A stretch of DNA of 64,000 nt from Sciurus carolinensis. Its lineage: Eukaryota; Chordata; Mammalia; Rodentia; Sciuridae. The translations under genes were made by a program, and so were the position numbers. A model generated the notes under the pieces. It was not told where the DNA came from and ran no database searches. It saw only the letters and a program-made list of their open reading frames with translations. The stretch lies in the NCBI RefSeq assembly GCF_902686445.1, contig NC_062222.1:42035792-42099791 (forward strand). The letters are read 5' to 3'. This document shows, piece after piece, positions 50,291-62,799 of the stretch (its first letter is position 1; the number at the start of each line of letters is the position of its first letter).

Positions 50291-51014
50291 CCATGTTCTA
50301 GGTTCTATATTCCACAAATGACTACTTTAAAGGATTCTAATTAACAAAGTAATCATTGTTTTCACACTTACAAATATTACTCACTACTCTGATCTCCAGG
50401 AAGTGATTGCTTTCAATAGATCTAGATCCATGTTTCTGTTATCTATCAATGCATCATCGTCTTGCACCAATTTGAGATTTTGCTAAATTTGCAATAAATT
50501 GTATAATTATCCAGTGGCAATGTTGTTTCAAAAAACTGGCTCCATTTATTTTATATTAAATGACCTCTGTCACAGGGCTCTTCTCTGGCACTATAGGTTT
50601 TTATTAGTGGATAGATAGTAGAAAATACGTGGAAAGTGTAAGCAATCTAAATGTCCAACTAACATATGCTTTTAGAACCTTCTTGGGCTCTGTCCTATAT
50701 TTACCATTTGCTCTTAAACTGCTCCTAAGCACAGCTGCATTCATGTCTCCATTGATTAAATAATAATTCATGTGAGGCATGGAGGGCTTGACTATGGCCA
50801 CAACTCAGGATAATGAAGAACATGAACTGGAGTTTAAGGAAAATTGGTTTCTAAGATAACTTTCTTACACAAAAGAAGAGTTACAATTTCCCTGAGCAAA
50901 GAAGTAATAAACATATTTCAGAATAGGGGAAATGGACTAAGAAACTAAATTCAGACATATTCTAAGTTCTGATTGACACTTTCCCCTTGCATATTATTTC
51001 TATTTGTTTTTTAC
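50291..51014. other. Intergenic, nothing recognised
   Basis: No exon-like sequence or nameable repeat. Confidence 0.5.
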
Positions 51015-51170
51015 ATATTTATTATTGGTACATTATAATTATACATAATAGTGGAATTTTTATGCCATATTCATATATGCACATAACAATTTGAGTAGTC
51101 TCATTCTCAGTACCTTCTCTTTCCCTCCATTCTTACCCCCTCCCATTCTATTTGTTCCACTCTACTGATC
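51015..51170 (-). mobile_element. L1 3'-end fragment, first of two in tandem
   Basis: tattggtacattataatta, tacataatagtggaat and catattcatatatgcac are the reversed 3' end of an L1. It stops near ctactgatctccagg just before the (ATT)n tract. Confidence 0.65.
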
Positions 51171-51177
51171 TCCAGGC

Positions 51178-51960
51178 TATTATTATTATTATTATTATTT
51201 TAATTAGTGCATTATAATTATGTATGCAGATATGCAGGATTTATTGTGGTATAACCATACATGAACATAGCATAATTTGGAAGATTTCATTTCCCAGCGC
51301 TTCCCCATGTCCTTCCTTGCTTCCTTTCTCCCTCCCTTTCAATCTACTTCCTTTATTGGTTTTCCTTCTATTTTCATGAGATCTTTTTATTTTTAATTTC
51401 TTTCTCTTTCTCTATCTCATTATCTTCTGCATATGAGAAAAAATTTATTTGTCCCTTGACTAAGTCTGACTTATTTCACTTAGCATGATGTTTTTCAATT
51501 CCATACATTTACCAGAAAATTACATAATTTCATTCTTCCTTATGGCTGAGTAGAGTGTACATACACAACATTTTCTTTATCCGTTTGTCTGGTGACAGGC
51601 ACCTGAACTGGTTCCATAATTTGGCTATTGTGAACTATGCTCTTGTGAATTGTGCTGTGTATATCACTATAGTATGCTAATTTAGTTCTTTTGTATAAAT
51701 CCCAAGAAGTTGGATAACTGGGTCATATGGTGAGTCCATTCTTAGTCTTCTGAGACATCTCCATGCTGCTTTCCAAAGCAGTTGTACTAATTTGCAGTCC
51801 CACCAAAAATGTATAAGTGTACCTTTTCCCCCACATTCTCACCATCAATTATTGTTATTTTTATTTTTGGTGATTGCCATTATAATGGGTGAAATGAAAT
51901 CAGTGTAGATTTGATTTGCATTTCCCTGAGTGCTAAGGATGTTAACTTTTTTTATAAATG
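51178..51960 (-). mobile_element. L1 3' region, second of two in tandem
   Basis: It starts with (ATT)n at 51180-51200 and a second copy of the terminal motif (ttagtgcattataattatg). It continues into the reversed end of ORF2: cacttagcatgatgttttt, atggctgagtagagtgtac, ctggttccataatttggcta, ccatgctgctttccaaagca, gattgccattataatgg. Diverged, with no open ORF2. Confidence 0.8.
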
Positions 51961-52919
51961 TATTGGTTGTAATGGTCTGTAGTCAGGACTCTGAATCCAG
52001 TGATCTAATTGACATTTTTAATACAACACACAAAATTTGTATTTAAGCATAGGGCAGTAAAATATTTATCAAATGTAAAATTTTCTACTGCATGTGTGAA
52101 AATATGGTCAGACACTTTGGTATGCTTGTTAATGTTTCAAATACAGTCTTGAGCTGGTTTTTTTTTTTTTTTTCTTAACACTGAAAGAACCCAACACTGT
52201 AGTTGCTAGAAGTCATACTAGTACTGATAAATTCATGAAAATGGGAGCAATTCTGTCCAGTTCCACATGTGTTTTATTATGTGTTTTTAGTTGTGAACCA
52301 GGCTATCCTTTGGAATTCAGTCACATCTTGGTGATAAATTAGACTCAAAGAAAGCTTAGTCACACTTCAGAACTCTGGGTTTATTAGCTTAGTATATGAA
52401 GATAGAATACATAGGAGTTGACTTAGGTTCTTTTACAACCAGAAGAAGAAATAACTGTTTCTCCTATGGAAAACTAAATCCTCCACCAATGTCTCCGATT
52501 TCATTGCCTCCTTTTCAACAAATAGCCTATCCATCTCCTGTGCCTTCACTCATATACCTATAATTGCTCTCTTTGCTTAGTGTAAAAATAGATAGGTAAT
52601 CACCCTATATTTCTCTAACCACTCTATAGTTTTGCTTCCTAACATGGCCTGATTAACAAATCCTGTGGAGTATATTCTTTCCTTATATTGATTTAGATCT
52701 GTGAAATATTTGAACATTTCTTTGTTCTAAGCACTTCTGCTATACATCTTCACTTTCTTCAACTTCCTTGGAGATTCTACAACCTTCACTCACTCTTTGA
52801 AATCAGTGCTGCCCAGAATTTCATCCTGGCCCCTTATTCTAGATAAATCATGCACATTCCAAGGACACAACAACCATTTATATACCAATGGCTAGATTCA
52901 GTTATTCTTTCTGCATATC
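51961..52919. other. Intergenic, nothing recognised
   Basis: No gene or clear repeat apart from a T-run near 52159-52173. Confidence 0.5.
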
Positions 52920-53349
52920 TGTGTTAGTCAACTTTTTGTCACTGTGACCAAAACACACAACAAGAACAAGCTTAGAAAAGGACAAGTTCATTTTGGCTCA
53001 TGGTTTCAGAGGTTTAGTCTATGGTCAACCAAGTTCACTGCTCTGGGCCCAAGATGAGACAGAACATCAAGGTGGAACGGCATGGAAGAGAAGTGCTGCT
53101 CTATTCATAGCAGTCAGGAAACAGAGAGAGACAGAAGGGCGAAGGAACTACAGGGAACACGCAGCTTTCAGGCATACACACCCAGTGGCCCACATTGTCC
53201 AGTCACACCCCACCTGCCTACAATCACCACCTAGTTAGTCCATTCAGACGAGGGACGAGGTCGGACGGATTACATTATAATTTCTAATAATCATTCACCT
53301 CCAAACATTTCTGCATTAACACAGAAATTTTGGGGGGACACCTCATAAC
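52920..53349 (-). mobile_element. MaLR-like LTR, reverse orientation
   Basis: On the + strand it starts tgtgttagtcaactttttgt and continues tttggctcatggtttcagag, ctgggcccaagatgaga, agaacatcaaggtggaacgg and aggaaacagagagagacag. It ends with ttggggggacacctcataac, the reverse of the gtgtcccccaaaa start seen in the LTR at 40717. CpG sites near 53247-53268 are retained, which suggests a relatively young copy. The outer end appears clipped. Confidence 0.75.
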
Positions 53350-54228
53350 TTTATCTAATATTTGGCAAGATCTGCCATTATTATATCCACTGGAGATACA
53401 TTGTAAAAATATTCAAAATCCCAGATATTTGACAATTACAATCCAGAGAAGGGGTACTTAATGTGCTAAGAAATACAGCATGAAATGTTAAGTAATTATT
53501 AATGTCATAAAAAGGAAAATGTAGGGTTAGAAGAAGTCTTTGTCAGGTGGCATCTGAATAGGCAAATATATGATATAAGGGAGAATTGCATTTTAAAAAT
53601 CTGGCATAAAAATATTTTAGTTAAGGCAAACATCAAGTGCAAAAATCTAACTGAATGTTCTTGGAATTTTCTACAAATAGCTAAGAGACCAGTGTGACTG
53701 AAGAACAAATATATATGGTGAAGAAAGATAACAATTAAGTTTGGAGAATTACATAAACAAAAACAAGATTTAAAATGACCATATAGATCTCAGTATATAC
53801 ACATAACATGTAATTTGTTAATTTATAGGTGTATAAATCCAATATCAATTGAAAATCATCAAGACCTTAAGCTAACTCCTATCCTTAATGAAGCCTATTA
53901 TCTTTCTTCCAATCTGTTTTTTCTCTGTCCCTTAGCTTGGTGAATAGTACAGCCAGCTATCCAGATGGAAATTTAGGAATAGTCTTAGCTATCTTCCTAT
54001 ACCTCATCTCCTGCTTCAAACAATCTGTCATGACAAAGTTCATTCTAATTTCTGAAAATCTTAGGGACCTAGCTCTTCAACATTAATTTATTTAAACCAT
54101 ATAATATTTGTGTTATTACCAATAGATTGCCTCCAGTTTTCATGCATGCTTCCTTCCACACCCATCCAAACCTGTTTTCATATTAAGGTCAGGATGTATT
54201 TGGAACATATAAATCTCCTCATGACCTC
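53350..54228. other. Intergenic, nothing recognised
   Basis: No exon-like structure or clearly nameable repeat. Confidence 0.5.
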
Positions 54229-54230
54229 TG

Positions 54231-54600
54231 TATTAGTCTGGTAGGGATGTCAGAACAAAATACTATATACTGGGTGACTTAAACATCAATAAATAATTTC
54301 TCTAAGTTTGAAGGCTTGAAGTTCAAGGTCAATGTATCAGCATCTTATTTTTTCTCCTGAGGCCTCTCTCCTCAGCTTGTAGGTGTCATCTTCTGTCTCT
54401 GTTTCTATGATGCCTTCTCTCTCATATGCAGGCATCCTTGGTGTTTCTGCCTTTTCTTTCAAAAATGTTAGTCATATTGGATTATGACTTCATTTAACCT
54501 TTAATACTCATTCAAAGTTCCTAGCTTAAAATACAGACACCTTAGTGTTAGAACCTCAACATACAAATTGTGGGGGACAAAATTTAGTCTTTAGCCTCTT
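54231..54600 (-). mobile_element. MLT1-type MaLR LTR relic
   Basis: On the + strand: tgtattagtctggtagggat, ctgggtgacttaaacatcaa, gaaggcttgaagttcaaggt, ttatgacttcatttaacc, cctcaacatacaaattgtgg and gggacaaaatttagtcttta. The order fits a reversed MLT1 LTR. Confidence 0.75.
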
Positions 54601-56440
54601 CTCCTGCTAAAACCCTCCAGTGCTAACCCCACCAGCTTCGAGTCATTCTAATAAAGCATTGACACTTAAGATTCTTTATAACTTAATGCTTTCCTACTTT
54701 CCTGCTCCATTTCTAATTAGTTTTCATATTTCTCATATATTCCCTTTGATTCAGTCAGACAATAACTAAAAATGTGAATAGATAAATATTTCAGTTCTTT
54801 AGGGTTAAAAAAAAAAAAAGCAGAAAAAAACTCCATTCCCCTTTTTACTTCTCATGTCTACACATATGCTGTGTCACCTGGTTAGAAATTCTAAATCCAC
54901 TGTCTACATTAACCTTTATTTATTTTTCTTGGCTTTGCTCAAGCATTATGTATGGTAGTACTCTGGCTCTCCTGCATGATTGGACTTCTATTGTATTAGT
55001 ACCCCAAACCAACTCATACCTCTATAATAGCATTTATCATGTTATGTGGGACTTAGTGATATACTTGTATTTCTCCCTGACTAGTAGACCATAACCCCAT
55101 GGGAGCATCTGGTGCCTTGACACATAATGAATGATTAAATATTGTGTAAAAGAGGAAAGAAGTAAGGGTAACTATAGAGAAACATAGTTTTCTCTTCCTC
55201 CCCTAAGTTAAGATTATTCACCCATTAAATCTTTGATTTCCTGTGATGTGAGGGCAGACAGGAGAGTTTTGAGGAAATGTAAATTGTATTTGACAAAGTC
55301 ATTATAGAAAATAGAAAATGGATCTCACCAGAAAAACATGGTAGTTTTGTCAGGTGATGTTGAAGAAGAGTTAAAGTAGCAAGTAGAGATTTAGAGTGGT
55401 AAATGAGATCTTTTAAATTTCACTAAGACTGGTTGGAATGGAGCTAAACTTGGAATTGGACCAATAAATTTTCATTCTAAATTTAGAGAGGAAAACAATA
55501 TCTCAAGAAGATATTTACCTGCATAAATTTTTGTAAATCACTTGAACCTATGCAAGGTGCCTTAAAAACATATGGTCCAGGATAAATAAAAAGAGAAATG
55601 GAAATAATATCATTGTGCAAGTATCCTAGACCCTCTTATCCACTCCTGGCATGAAAGTAAAGAAGCCATTGGGAACTTCCAACTGTCTGAAAAGTCCTAG
55701 ATATTTGTTTAGCTGATAAAGCATACTCTCTAAAAATTTTTAATATGCCTTGATGAAAAATTCATCTTGAAGGAAAAGGATACCACTACTCCAGGCCAAT
55801 AATGATTAATGTGTGTTGAAATGAAATTCATAGGAATTAGGGTGGGTGGAGTCAGAGAATTTGAAAATAGGAGCACAGCATTATTTTTTCAAATTAAACT
55901 AACAACAATGCTAAAAGCAAAGATAGGTAAATTGTCTTAAGAAATGTGGGGACTATAAAGAAATGTTTTTGTGTTTCTGTACAGTTAGGGATTTCTGAGC
56001 AAACCTTACTGAAATTCCAATTTCAAATTAAAGGTTAAACTTTGCAGGCAACTTATGACAGACTGCCCAGTGAGAAAACTTCAAAAATATTTAGTTTTTA
56101 ATACAAAATGAAAGGTATATAAAATAAAACTTTAACCTAATCAATCATCTAGGATATCTAATTAGAAAATTGAGTGTGTATTATTCAAAATGGAATCATA
56201 CAATTGGGAGAACCATACTTTTAAATAACATTATCTAGTCAGTGATCCTATCTAGTCAGTATAACAGGGAGTTTCAGAATTGAGTACACAAAGGTGCTTT
56301 TCATATGGAGAATTATTCTCAGTGACCCATGAAAATTTTGTCTTCAAGTCTCTTCAAAACAGGTGTGCTTTATGTTAGATCATTGAGTTGAGAATTTAAA
56401 ACTCTTTTCAACTGTGAATAATTCTCACAAACATAGCTAA
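54601..56440. other. Intergenic with possible L2 relics
   Basis: Weak L2-like wording lies at about 55030-55140. No gene is seen. Confidence 0.5.
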
Positions 56441-56444
56441 ATCT

Positions 56445-56740
56445 TTTAAACTCATTTTACAATTAATAAGTAAATATAGAAATGTAATATGATCATACAA
56501 ATGGGAATGCAGAGAAGGGAGGGGGGTATGGAAATAGGAATGACAGTAGAATGAATTGGTCATAACTTTCCTATGTTCATATATAAATATACCTATAAAT
56601 ACACCACCAGTGAAACTCCACATCTGTACAACCACAAGAATGGGAAGTTATATTCCATGTTTGCATAATATGTCAAAATACACTCTATTGTCATATATAA
56701 CTAAAAAGAACAAATAAAAAAATTAAAAAGAAGTATAATA
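56445..56740 (+). mobile_element. L1 3'-end fragment
   Basis: It carries acaaccacaagaatgggaag, ttatattccatgtttgca, gtcaaaatacactctattgt and an A-rich tail with aataaaaaaattaaaaag. This is the same terminal family as at 26.9 and 35.4 kb. Confidence 0.7.
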
Positions 56741-59700
56741 TGATCATAAAACTAAAAAATGCCCCAAGCACATCCAAAGACTTTAAGGGATCCTAAATAG
56801 TAGTGGGAGAAACATTCCATATTTAGATATTTTCCTTTGTGTAAGGGTGATAAGCTTTCACTGAATGATAAGCCTAATGATTAAGACCATCCAACTTATA
56901 TTCTTCTGCCCAGTTACATGATTTTAGAAAGCAATTTGACTTTTCATATACATTGGACTGCAGAGAAAGAATAAACCCATCATTTAATGCAAATATCTCC
57001 ATGTTCTGGTTGATATTTGTTTATGAGTCATGAATTCATAAATCCTTATTCTGGATTTTATGTTTTGTTTTGCTACACTCTTGGCTAGTTTTGTGGTTAG
57101 GTTAGTGACTCTGCATGCATTAGCAATTATATTTCCAAGACAGAAAAGCTAAAGACAAAACCCTGAAATGGGATTGTCAATCACTCCTTTAGAAGGATGG
57201 CTAGACTTCCTCAGGTAGCACTATTCCTTCTTATTGCAAAAATGAAACAAGGATAAAGAAAACACTTGGTTTTAGAGTTTATAATAACTGAGAAAATGAA
57301 GACATGTATCCTTGAGGGCAGTAATCCAAACATTTAGGAAAGAGTATCAATTTTATGGTATGAGATTCTGTCATAGTAGGTGGCTTAGGGATTCTCAGAA
57401 ATATAATCTTTATCTTTTCAATCATAAATGATCCCATTGAGAAAGATGGCATAAAATACCTAAAGAATACCTGAAAAATATATACCATGTACTCTGATGA
57501 GCTCATATCTTTAAATTCATATATAAATGGTAGAGAAAATTCATTTTAAGATCAATAAGAAGGTGTCATACCAATAAGATCAATACCCATGCATACAAAC
57601 TCCTAATGAGTTTAGGCTTTAAAAAATTGCTCTGAACAACAATGTACCCCTTTTTGGCTAAATTCAAGTGAAGTAAGATGATGAAATACATAGGCTAGGT
57701 TTCTGCAACCTGTGATATGCTATTGACAGACAACATGAGGCACATTTTCTCTGTTATCATGTTTCTATCTTCCCTTTCAAGGAGAATGATCTTCAGCATG
57801 GTAAGAAGGAAATAAAACCTAATATGAAAGAGGAGATTGTAAAAGAATACCTGGGATGTTGTAAATGAATTAAATTCTCATGGTGGGAGGATAATTATAT
57901 CTCAGGATATAGGGAAAATGTGTAAATGAGATCAGTGAACTTCTGTTAGAAACCTTTGAAGAGTTTGAAGAATATGAATGATGCCAAAGGCCTGTGGAGA
58001 AATAAATGCCACTGCTAACTTAAAACAAGTGAAAAAATAAAATAAAATCCTTGATATATTTATTATTTATGCATTTATTTAGTTTTGCTCTGCTAATTTC
58101 ATATAGGCTTTGAGGGGATTTATGCAAAACTACTATAGAAATAATAACAACAATAATTGAAATATAACAGAATAAAAGATTACCTGGGTAGGGAGAGGAG
58201 AGACCCAGCATGTGAAATGTTCTTATGGGAACTCCCTCTGTCTTCCTCAAGTTGGACTATTTTTCATTGGCCATAGCTAACTGATCTGGAGTTGGATACC
58301 TGATCAGCTTTGAGCCATTCGGATTCTTATTTCCAGGAAACAAAAGTTGAGAATGCAGCAACCTGGAGGCTGGTAGCTATTGGCATCCACTTAGAAGTTG
58401 TGCTTTTGATGCAAGATCAGTAAACTGGTACTACTGTGATTCTCCAATCTGGTCTGGATTCTTCTCGTCTTGAGACCTGGTCATTGAACTCATACCCTTA
58501 CACTTTCCTCCCTGTATTAATGAAGGTAGACTAATCGTTAAAATAATAATTCTTCCAATTCCAATGATTTATCAAGGTAAAAATTTACCTGCTGCTCACA
58601 CAATGGCCCTGGCTATGTACTTTTGGTAAAATAGCTTTCCTGGGAGGTGTCTTCCATGTGACAATTTGCAGACTTAGGCTTCTTGCATTTTATGACTCTC
58701 CTCTGAGTTCTCAAGTGAGTAAATGACTAGATAAAGAAAATACTTCGATGATTTAGAATTTGAAGTTTCAATTCCTTTCCTTCACCATCCATTGTGGGAA
58801 CTGAGTCTTGTGGCCAAACATAACCACATATCATCTGTCTGTGTGCCCAAAAGAAAAAGACAGAAATAGTTTGGTGAACAACTAGTCAGTCTCTGTCACA
58901 GTCAACCCTGTGGTCACCAGATGGCTCATTTATGCCTTCTCCCATACAGAGAACATACTCACTCCATGCTCAAGGAACACCATTCAAAATTCATGTGGTC
59001 ACTGCAGACAGTTTACATTCCCAGAAAAGGGTAAAAGCCTGGAGCCAAACTTTTCCACATCCAAAATCCTTTATCTAAACTAATAAAAGTAGACTTCAAA
59101 AGTTTTCACTTAATTCATGTGAATTGGAGTCTAAATAATGACACGTCTAAGACTCTCCCAGGTGTGTGCAGCATGCATTCAGGCCTGAAACCACTTCTCC
59201 AAGGTGAAAAGGCAGCAACTGCATGTGCAACCACCCTTTCTCTAACAAACAGAACCAACAGATTAAGAAGATTATCCACATAGAAGTAATATATTAATTT
59301 TCTGACCCTCTTTGATAAGCACATGACTAATGAGTTTATATTCAACATCAATGTACTAATCCTTTATTGTCATGGTTACATATCAGAGTAAATATTGTGA
59401 AAACACTATCTGAAAGAATTTGCATTCTGACTTGACAGAAAGTCATCACAGAGCCTAGGGTTCCGAATAACCTAAGGAGTGAGAAAAAATATGGTCCAAG
59501 AATGCTATTCAGAATTTTTCCAAAGAATTAAACCTGCCTGGTACGGTATATAATTTCAATATGCCACTGTGTTTTTTCTCCCCTTTTATAAAAAAAAATA
59601 TTATTTTAATAACAATTTCAGATGTAGTAAATTTTTAGACAGAAATTCACTAAAAAGGGTATTGAATATTTGTAGATACTGGTTTTCAAGTTCCTCTGTT

Positions 59701-59920
59701 GTGAGTTCTTTGTCTTGTTAGATTGTTCTCTCCTTTTCATTCCCACATCTAGTCCAATAAAGGTAAGACTGAAATCCTACCTGCTGTGAAAGTGGGAGGA
59801 GCAAGTATTTGGCAAAAACAGCCCCACAGGCTGCTCAGACTGTGGGCTCAACACTCTTTAAGTTAGGGAGCTACTGACTAAAAAGCTGTCTGCCCCAAAG
59901 TTTTCTCCTAACTTTTTTGA
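56741..59920. other. Intergenic, nothing recognised
   Basis: No repeat or exon is confidently identified. The last 170 bases (59750-59920) are less AT-rich and precede the exon-like frame. They include gtgggaggagc and gcccc stretches but no clear TATA box at a fixed distance. Confidence 0.45.
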
Positions 59921-60123
59921 GAGGATACAAATGGAATTTATAGTCATAACTTTAAAATTGCCATAGGATTGACACGGCATTCAGAGATTATTGAACCAAG
60001 ACTTTCAGAAATGAAAATGACGGAAACAAATAACCAAGAAAAATACATTCTCTTAAACAATGACTCTGACCTGGAGGAGTTTGACAAAAGTAAAGTTTCA
60101 CTGATGCATCAAACTCAAAAGGG
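59921..60123 (+). CDS. Exon-like open frame with strong splice donor, product unknown
   Basis: A frame opens after TGA at 59918-59920 and runs to 60123, where GTAAGT starts at 60124. The first ATG is at 60011 and a second at 60017. From 60011 the peptide is MKMTETNNQEKYILLNNDSD, then LEEFDKSKVSLMHQTQKG, leaving in phase 2 if the donor is used. Without splicing it would stop at TAA 60125-60127. It is polar and acidic, with no membrane segment or known motif. If the exon is internal, possible acceptors are the AG at 59965-59966 or 59983-59984, both with weak pyrimidine tracts. If it is a first coding exon, the less AT-rich DNA upstream would be its 5' region. I do not recognise the protein, and no downstream exon was found before the window ends. 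It may be chance, an lncRNA exon, or the start of a gene lying mostly outside. Confidence 0.25.
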
Positions 60124-62440
60124 GTAAGTTTTATGAAATGTGGGTAGAATAATTTTATTAAAAATGGACTGTCAAACAAATGAACACACAGAAATTCTAT
60201 CTATAGATGTACACAAGTACTATATGCAAGATGGGAAAATATTTTATCTAAGTACTGGAATATGAGACAATTGGGGTATTTTTATTATCATGTGCAGTTA
60301 AGTGATTTTAATAATTTCAAAAAGATAATTTAAATGTACAGATATGTATCAGATTACCTATCTATAAACAGAAAAGCATCATGTAACAAAGGCATGTTTA
60401 TTATTGACCTGGCATCTCTGACTCCATCTATGGTTCTCTGTAACTGCACATTTAGAGGCAGGCATTTTTAAAAAAGATAAAAAGCCATGTGGTTATTATC
60501 CAATATTGATCAGATGTAAATAAGGTCATTTGGCATATTTGTCTCTAAGTATCTTCTATTTGTTTTTCTAAATCACAAGCGTATGAATGGATTAAAACTG
60601 AACATTTTTTGGTAGACATATAGATCTGACATTTCTAAGAGCGTGGATTTAGAACTGGTTTCAGACTAACTGGCCAAATATGATAAGAGAAATTTTCAAG
60701 CTACTTTATATACTCCCATTTTGTAATCATTTTATTTCTAATTTTCTACCTGTCACTCTCTTTCAAACATAACATATGCTATAAAAGCAAACTGATTACA
60801 ATCCTTTGAGGAAACAGCTCCAAGTAGTAAACAATAATGAGAACAGTTTCACAGTCTTTAATTTGACTCCAGAAAGGCTAATCCTACCGGGGGGAAGACA
60901 TTTAGAATAAAAAATTGTAGACAACAATGAAAACAAGACACTGATTGGGTAGAATATAATACCGTCCTAAATTCTTTGCTTTTCTTTTAGTAGTTTTATA
61001 TAATGTGAAGGTTGTAAATACTTTGCATGTCTGTATTTGTACTAAACAGTTGTATGTGCCTTTGGTAAATTGCCTGTTTTCTGTATGCGATGACATTAAC
61101 TTTCAATGTCTATTTACACTAAAGCTTCACTATCAAAAGGGACTAGAGGTAGGTACAATTGTAATCATAAGGAATTTTCAGGATGCACTTGAGTAATCAA
61201 CTCTGGATGAATCTTGATGTTTAAAAAACAAACTATTTCATTTGAAAATTGTAACATCTTATGTACCCTCAGCAAAGATTAGTTTTAACACAGATATCAA
61301 AGCCTTTCTCTTCATGACATAAACATTTTAAAAAGCGTGTTAAATGTTAGGACAGCCAGTGATTTAGAGACATGGTAATTAATCTAGGGGGCAGATTATG
61401 GAAGAAAAAGAATCTGTACAATATGAAAAGTGAAGACAAGGTTTTTGTTTTATCCTAGATGATATATTGAAAGGTTAAAAGAGGCATTTTCGTGTTTTGT
61501 GTTCCAATTGAGGGAGCGTATTTTTCACATGATATAAAGTGACAGTTTCTTGTAAAACAGATTAAAATCGAACCCACAAAATTCAATGTCTCTAAATCAC
61601 CCAGAACTCTAACAATTGAAAATGTCATTTAATAATCCCTCTTTTCCTTGTGACATACTCCAAATCCCATCCTACTGGGCATAGAAAATTGAGAAAGTTT
61701 ACGGACAAAAGAAGTACTACATTGTATATTCATCTAAAATTTCCATTAAAGAGAAGAAAAATGCAAAAAATCAAATAATTAAAATACTAATATCTTCTAC
61801 CTCACAAAAAGAAATGATCTCTTTTATTTAGTTATTTTTTATGAGAGCATTAAAATCATACATGGCTATTGGGTTCATTTTGACAAAATCATACATTCAT
61901 GTAGAAATGGTCTCTTTTAAAAGTATATACAACATTTTAAGGGAATTGCTTATATTAGTAGAATTTCAAGCCCTTTGCCTTCAAAATTAATATATTGCTT
62001 CCCTAATAAGACATATTCAGGGAAGAATGAATTCAAAAGAATGTCTTTGATGTGAAACCATTTAAATACATAAATTCTAGATTAAAACCTTTGCCTCTAC
62101 CAATAGACCAGTTTCAACTGTGACGAGTAGCTCTGTGTATATTACCAAAAGCATAAAGATAACCTGCACTGGAATTTTGTTGACTTTCTCCAGTTTCAGT
62201 TTACCTGGTTTTGTTTTATTTGATGCTCTTTCTGTTCATGCATTGGTACTCTGCCTGACTACTAGAAAAGTTGCTATTTAGCACACTCAGAGTTAACTTT
62301 TTTCAGATTCCGGAATAGAAAAGCACAAACTAGGTTTCTTTTAAACTCAATAACTTCTTTTCTTCTTCGATTCCTATTTCCCTTTCTCCCAGGGAATATG
62401 GAGGTATAGTTCCAATGGAGACAAGTAAAATGCACTGGAG
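60124..62440. other. Intergenic or intronic, mostly unassigned
   Basis: A short reversed L1 3'-end piece may lie at 61825-61925 (atgagagcattaaaatcatac, ggttcattttgacaaaat). No second exon in frame with 59921-60123 is apparent. Confidence 0.45.
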
Positions 62441-62441
62441 C

Positions 62442-62632
62442 CAGGCACAGTGGTGGTGCATGTCTATGAACCCAGAGACTGGGAAGGCTGAGGCAAAGAG
62501 GATCATAAGTTCAAGATCAGCCTCAACAATTTAGTGAGGCCCTAAGCAACTTAGTGAGACCCTGACTCAAAATAAAAAATAAAAAGGGCTGTGGCTCAGT
62601 GGTTTAGTCCTCAGTACCAAAACAAACATGGA
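62442..62632 (+). repeat. Composite B1/ID SINE
   Basis: The 7SL-derived part shows agccaggcacagtggtggtg, ctgggaaggctgaggcaaag, aagttcaagatcagcctcaa, tgaggccctaagcaactta and gtgagaccctgactc. After an A-rich linker (aaaataaaaaataaaaa) the ID part reads gggctgtggctcagtggttt and ctcagtaccaaaac. This dimeric arrangement is typical of squirrel-type rodents. Confidence 0.9.
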
Positions 62633-62741
62633 TTTGAAATGTAGAAACTATACTGAACTGAACTCAAGTTGGAAAGAGCTAGACTAAAGTTTGTTTAGGA
62701 AATTACACATTTTTACTTTTATCTTTCATTGTTGGGAAGTT

Positions 62742-62799
62742 CACTAAATCAACAATCATCATTTATTGAGCACTAAATCAATAACCATCATTTATTAAG
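62742..62799. repeat. 29-base tandem duplication
   Basis: Unit 1 (62742-62770) and unit 2 (62771-62799) both start cactaaatcaa and contain atcatttatt. They differ at a few positions. Confidence 0.85.
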
